Under the pieces are notes generated by a model. That model saw only the letters and a list, made by a program, of their open reading frames with translations, did not search any database and was not told where the DNA came from. This document shows positions 6,952 to 10,296 of a DNA stretch of 10,296 bases, piece by piece (position 1 is the stretch's first letter; every line of letters begins with the position of its first letter). Source of the DNA: Deltaproteobacteria bacterium (GTDB lineage Bacteria; Desulfobacterota; Syntrophia; Syntrophales; UBA2210); the NCBI GenBank assembly GCA_016935875.1, contig JAFGQD010000104.1, positions 1 to 10,296 on the forward strand, given 5' to 3'. A program made the translations under genes and the position numbers.

Positions 6952-7851
6952 TCACCCTTTCACCACTTCCGTGCCGATACCGCTGTCTGTGAATATCTCC
7001 AGGAGAATCGCATGATCCAAGCGTCCATCAATGATATGCGTTTTCCCCACACCATTTCTGAGGGCCTTGAGGCAACATTTCACCTTAGGATACATCCCTC
7101 CGCTTATCGTGCCATCTTCAATCAATTCATCGGCATCAATACTACGGATAGAGTTGATTAACCGCCCTTTTTTGTCCAGAATCCCCTCCACATCGGTCAG
7201 GAGGACAAGTTTCTCAGCTCCAAGGGCAACCGCCACCTCACCCGCAACTATATCCGCGTTGATATTATACGTTTCACCGCTGTCTCCTGCTCCCGTGGGG
7301 GCGATAACAGGAATAAATCCATCCTCTATCAGCGAGTTGATGAGCCCGGTGTTAACCTTTTTGACCCGCCCCACCATTCCGATATCTATTATCTCCGGTG
7401 GTGTATCCTGTGCCTTTTCGGCGCTCAGGAGATATTTTTCCGCCTCAATGATGTTACCGTCCTTGCCGCTCAAGCCGACAGCCCTGCCCCCATGGTTATT
7501 GATCAGCCCTACTATCTCCTTGTTCACTTTGCCTGCAAGAACCATCTCGACTATATCCATAGTCTCTTCGTCCGTCACCCTCATTCCCCGGACAAATTTC
7601 GAATCCTTACCCAGTTTCTTGAGAAAAGCGCCGATCTGGGGACCGCCGCCATGCACTATCACCGGGTTGATCCCTATATATTTCATCATGACAACGTTCA
7701 TGGCAAACATCTCTTTCAGATTATCGTCCACCATGGCATGGCCGCCGTACTTTATCACGATGATCTTGTCATAAAACCGCCGTATGTAAGGCAAAACCTC
7801 CAGAAGTATATCCGCTTTTTCCATGGGTTTTTTCAGATTGTCCGATTTCAT
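6952..7851 (-). CDS. argB: Acetylglutamate kinase, probably arginine-sensitive
   Basis: Phosphorylates N-acetylglutamate, the second step of arginine synthesis; amino acid kinase family. The 299 residues include KYGGHAM at 34-40 with the phosphate-binding lysine K34, HGGGPQI at 67-73, and the acetylglutamate-binding stretch FVRGMRVTDEETM at 86-98. NINAD is at 196-200 and GGMYPK at 251-256, with its conserved lysine. A helical segment precedes the first strand (about residues 10-28), and the C-terminus reads HIIDGR...LLEIFTDSGIGTEV (272-296). Both are marks of the hexameric, arginine-inhibited kinases such as those of Pseudomonas and Thermotoga, and absent from the insensitive E. coli type. 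This would be the feedback point of the pathway. The ATG at 7851 has TAGGAG ten bases upstream; an internal ATG (residue 10) has none. It begins 13 bases after hslU. Confidence 0.97.
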   Translation of the reverse strand: MKSDNLKKPMEKADILLEVLPYIRRFYDKIIVIKYGGHAMVDDNLKEMFAMNVVMMKYIGINPVIVHGGGPQIGAFLKKLGKDSKFVRGMRVTDEETMDIVEMVLAGKVNKEIVGLINNHGGRAVGLSGKDGNIIEAEKYLLSAEKAQDTPPEIIDIGMVGRVKKVNTGLINSLIEDGFIPVIAPTGAGDSGETYNINADIVAGEVAVALGAEKLVLLTDVEGILDKKGRLINSIRSIDADELIEDGTISGGMYPKVKCCLKALRNGVGKTHIIDGRLDHAILLEIFTDSGIGTEVVKG

Positions 7852-7864
7852 GCTTTCAAGTCTC

Positions 7865-9265
7865 CTACAAGATATATCTGCTGAGATCTTCGTCTTCTAC
7901 TACATCTTCCAGCTTTTCCCTGACATAATCGGCATCGATACTAATTTTTTTCTTCGCAACCGCCATATCCGGTGCGTCAAAAGATATTTCTTCAAGAAGT
8001 ATCTCCATGACTGTGTAAAGCCTTCTGGCTCCTATATTTTCCATCTTCCCATTCACGAGTGCTGCGACCTCTGCGATCTCCTCTATGGCATCGTCCTGGA
8101 ATGTGAGCTTTATACCTTCAGTAGCCATCATCTCCACATACTGTTTCACCAAGGCATTGTGAGGTTCCGTCAGAATTCGTATAAAATCTTCCTTTTCAAG
8201 TGAATCAAGTTCCACACGTATGGGAAATCTTCCCTGCAACTCGGGGATCAGATCGGACGGTTTAGAGATGCTGAACGCGCCGGCGGCGATAAAGAGTATG
8301 TGATCCGTCTTTACCATACCGTACTTGGTATTCACATTGGATCCCTCCACAATCGGGAGGAGATCTCTCTGAACACCCTCCCGGGACACATCAGGTCCAT
8401 GAGAGGAATCACCACCCACGATCTTGTCTATTTCATCAAGGAATATAATGCCCGATTGTTCAACCTTCTCCACGGCCGTCCTGGTGACCTTTTCCATGTC
8501 AACAAGCCTCTGGGCTTCTTCATCGGCCAGCATATTGACTGCATCAGGAACCTTGACCTTCCGTTTTTTCTTCTTCTGAGGGAAGAGATTTCCGAACATC
8601 TCTTTGATATTCATTCCCATATCCTCAACACCGGAGGTGGAAAAAATCTCTATCATGGGACCGGTGGGGCTGTCCGCAACTTCAATCTCTACCGTCCGTT
8701 CGTCCAGTTTTCCATCACGGAGCAGGCGGCGCAGTTTCTCGCGCGTTTCATTGGTATGCATATCTTCCTGAACCAACACACCATTCTCCGGCATATCGGG
8801 AAGGCTGCCTTCCGGTGCCTGTTTCTGATCTTTTTCTCTGCGCTTCAGCGGAAGAAGGACATCAAGAATTCTCTCCTCTGCAAGTTCCATTGCCTTGGTT
8901 TTTACACTCTCCTGTTCCTCTGACCTGACCATGTTTACTGCCAGTTCTACAAGATCCCTGACCATTGATTCAACATCCCTGCCTACATACCCTACCTCTG
9001 TAAATTTGGATGCCTCGATCTTCAAAAAGGGAGATCCATCAAGTTTGGCAAGCCTGCGGGCAATCTCCGTTTTTCCGACTCCTGTAGGGCCTATCATTAT
9101 GATATTTTTGGGTAATATCTCTTCCCTCAGCTCTTCAGAAACATTCTGGCGCCTCCATCTGTTCCGGAGGGCCACGGCGACAGCCCTCTTGGCGTCATGC
9201 TGGCCTATAATATATTTGTCCAGTTGGGACACAGTCTCCCTCGGTGTCAAATTCATTGATGACAT
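7865..9265 (-). CDS. hslU: HslU, ATPase/unfoldase subunit of the HslUV protease
   Basis: AAA+ hexamer that unfolds substrates and feeds them into HslV in the cytoplasm. The 466 residues follow the family layout. The N-domain carries Walker A GPTGVGKT at 59-66 and the substrate-gripping pore loop GYVG at 92-95. A variable I-domain spans roughly 110-245, with a charged linker and a lysine-rich patch near 231-236. Walker B FLDEID is at 275-280, ELQGRF with the arginine finger at 342-347, and sensor-2 GARRL at 412-416. The last residues, DLSRYIL, are the classic tail that inserts between HslV subunits and activates the peptidase, so the protein is intact at its functional end. This set rules out ClpX, which has a zinc domain and IGF loop. 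The ATG at 9265 has AAGGGG ten bases upstream; the ATG three codons later would be too far. It lies 28 bases after hslV and 13 before argB. Confidence 0.98.
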   Translation of the reverse strand: MSSMNLTPRETVSQLDKYIIGQHDAKRAVAVALRNRWRRQNVSEELREEILPKNIIMIGPTGVGKTEIARRLAKLDGSPFLKIEASKFTEVGYVGRDVESMVRDLVELAVNMVRSEEQESVKTKAMELAEERILDVLLPLKRREKDQKQAPEGSLPDMPENGVLVQEDMHTNETREKLRRLLRDGKLDERTVEIEVADSPTGPMIEIFSTSGVEDMGMNIKEMFGNLFPQKKKKRKVKVPDAVNMLADEEAQRLVDMEKVTRTAVEKVEQSGIIFLDEIDKIVGGDSSHGPDVSREGVQRDLLPIVEGSNVNTKYGMVKTDHILFIAAGAFSISKPSDLIPELQGRFPIRVELDSLEKEDFIRILTEPHNALVKQYVEMMATEGIKLTFQDDAIEEIAEVAALVNGKMENIGARRLYTVMEILLEEISFDAPDMAVAKKKISIDADYVREKLEDVVEDEDLSRYIL

Positions 9266-9293
9266 ACAGTTTCTACCCCTTGATTTTCAATGT

Positions 9294-9851
9294 TTAATCC
9301 TGAGCTTCCTCAGCCACATCCAGTTCCTCTATTTTTACCCGGTCATTCGTGAATATACAGATATCGGCAGCTATTCGCATGGCCTCTTCTACAATCTCCC
9401 TCGCGGTCAATGTGGAGTGTTTTATGAGCGCCCGTGCCGCCGCCTGGGCATAAGGACCGCCGGAACCAATCGCCAAGACCTCATCATCCGACTCTATCAC
9501 ATCTCCATTACCAGATATGATAAGAAAATCCACATCACTAACGGCTATCATCAGGGCTTCAAGATGTCTCAAAACCCTGTCTGTTCTCCAGTCCTTGGTC
9601 AGTTCAACCGCCGCCCTCAAAAGGTTACCGCCATACTGTTCCAGCTTCTGGTCAAATCTATCGAAGAGGGTAAACGCATCCGCCGTTGCACCCGCAAAAC
9701 CTACAATTACCTTGTCATGGTAGAGTCTTCTGACCTTCCTTGCACCGTGTTTTAAGGCTATCGTATCAAGGGTAACCTGTCCGTCACCCGCGATGGCCAC
9801 TTTCCCCTTGTGCCTCACTGCCACTATGGTTGTTCCTCTCATCTTACTCAT
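9294..9851 (-). CDS. hslV: HslV, peptidase subunit of the HslUV protease
   Basis: Dodecameric N-terminal-threonine peptidase related to the proteasome beta subunit. The catalytic threonine is T7, the first of TTIVAVRH, so MSKMRG (1-6) must be removed before activity; E. coli HslV loses only its initiator methionine. Counted from T7, the conserved lysine of the threonine-protease mechanism (K33 of the mature chain) is residue 39. GDGQVT is at 22-27 and GSGGPYAQAAARAL at 129-142. The residue after GDGQVTL is aspartate where glycine is usual. The 185-residue length is normal. The start at 9851 overlaps the xerC stop by 4 bases (ATGA) and has GGAGGAG with a 10-base spacer; an ATG at codon 4 would have a 19-base spacer. 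The overlap suggests coupling to xerC. Confidence 0.97.
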   Translation of the reverse strand: MSKMRGTTIVAVRHKGKVAIAGDGQVTLDTIALKHGARKVRRLYHDKVIVGFAGATADAFTLFDRFDQKLEQYGGNLLRAAVELTKDWRTDRVLRHLEALMIAVSDVDFLIISGNGDVIESDDEVLAIGSGGPYAQAAARALIKHSTLTAREIVEEAMRIAADICIFTNDRVKIEELDVAEEAQD

Positions 9852-10296
9852 GATTTTTGTTCTCCTCCGGCCCTCGGGTGGCTTCTGTCATATACTTCCA
9901 TTAACCGTGTCACGCTGACGGACGTGTATTTTTGCGTGGTGGAAAGGCTTTCATGCCCCAGCAGTTCCTGTATAACTCTCATGTCGGCGCCTGCATCCAT
10001 GAGATGAGTCGCAAATGTGTGCCTGAGCGTGTGAGGACTAATTTTCCTGCCGATACCACTCATGGTCATATACTTGTCTATAATTCTCCTTACACTTCTC
10101 GAGGTCAATCTTGAACCGGACCTGTTCAGAAAAAGAGGTGATCCGACATGATCCCCGGCTTTACCTCCCCCTGTCTCTGGTATGCTGCCGATATAATTCT
10201 TCAGTGCCGATAATGCGGGACCCCCGACAGGCACGATCCTCTCCTTCCTGCCTTTCCCCCTGACCTTCACCAGACTATTCGAGAAATCGACATCGA
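9848..10296 (-). CDS. xerC: Tyrosine recombinase, XerC type, C-terminal catalytic part (cut by window edge)
   Basis: The 5' part lies beyond the right edge; the frame is open to the last base, so this is a truncated view, not a broken gene. The visible 149 codons are the catalytic domain of a lambda-integrase-family recombinase. They include the beta-hairpin lysine in VRGKGRKER (K codon about 10253-10255), the HxxR box PHTLRH (H codon 10031-10033, R codon 10022-10024), the second histidine in LLGHESLSTTQ (9953-9955), and the nucleophilic tyrosine in QKYTSVS (9926-9928). The first catalytic arginine is outside. The ending YDRSHPRA is the XerC style, and xerC next to hslVU is a known linkage (compare codV-clpQ-clpY in Bacillus). 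The expected role is resolving chromosome dimers at dif together with XerD. Its place at the head of a housekeeping cluster argues against a phage or integron integrase. Confidence 0.93.
   Translation of the reverse strand, partial: DVDFSNSLVKVRGKGRKERIVPVGGPALSALKNYIGSIPETGGGKAGDHVGSPLFLNRSGSRLTSRSVRRIIDKYMTMSGIGRKISPHTLRHTFATHLMDAGADMRVIQELLGHESLSTTQKYTSVSVTRLMEVYDRSHPRAGGEQKS

Noticed and set aside
8564..8569. A run of six A on the minus strand in hslU, considered as a programmed frameshift site
   Set aside because: The phase does not place it as a standard slippery heptamer, and the zero frame encodes a complete HslU with its C-terminal tail, so no shift is needed.
8895..9755. A 286-codon open frame on the plus strand across hslU and hslV
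   Set aside because: It is antisense to two well-conserved genes and spans their junction, with no recognisable protein features.
9848..10296. Tyrosine recombinase as a sign of an integrated element
   Set aside because: The XerC-style ending, the 4-base overlap with hslV and the housekeeping context indicate the chromosomal dimer-resolution enzyme. No attachment repeats, tRNA or cargo genes are present.

Overview
The window is a single unbroken run of genes, all on the minus strand and all housekeeping in character. In the direction of transcription (right to left) they are: xerC (5' end outside the window), hslV, hslU, argB, argD, argF, argG, argH, a small lipoprotein gene, lysA and the first 76 codons of dapA. 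Nothing in it looks mobile: there are no insertion sequences, CRISPR arrays, tRNAs, rRNAs or phage genes, and coding density is close to complete. The longest stretch without a gene is the 82 bases between argH and the lipoprotein gene.

The gene order suggests a Gram-negative bacterium of the Desulfobacterota (the former Deltaproteobacteria). Linkage of xerC-hslV-hslU to an argB-D-F-G-H cluster, followed by a lipoprotein, lysA and dapA, is what I recall from Geobacter- and Syntrophus-like genomes. The lipoprotein implies an outer membrane or at least an export/lipidation system. This assignment rests on gene order and protein style, not on a database search, so the phylum is probable and the genus is unknown.

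The right part (about 7865-10296) holds a XerC-type tyrosine recombinase (chromosome dimer resolution) overlapping by 4 bases with hslV, then hslU. The last two form the two-part ATP-dependent HslUV protease. The middle part (2111-7851) holds five of the arginine enzymes in pathway order: N-acetylglutamate kinase, acetylornithine aminotransferase, ornithine carbamoyltransferase, argininosuccinate synthase and argininosuccinate lyase. ArgC and the ArgA/ArgJ step are not here. The left part (1-2028) holds a lipoprotein with an LptM-like N-terminus and an apparent fibronectin-III-like domain, then diaminopimelate decarboxylase (last step of lysine synthesis) and the start of dihydrodipicolinate synthase (first committed step).

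Spacing suggests one long transcription unit, or a few overlapping ones. There are 4-base start/stop overlaps at xerC/hslV, argD/argF and argF/argG, and gaps of 13-58 bases elsewhere. The 82-base gap after argH carries two hairpins and is the most likely boundary between an arginine unit and a lipoprotein-lysine/DAP unit. No convincing promoter, ArgR operator, riboswitch or intrinsic terminator is visible. I found no evidence of an undescribed defence or mobile system. The least explained element is the lipoprotein and the hairpin-bearing gap in front of it.
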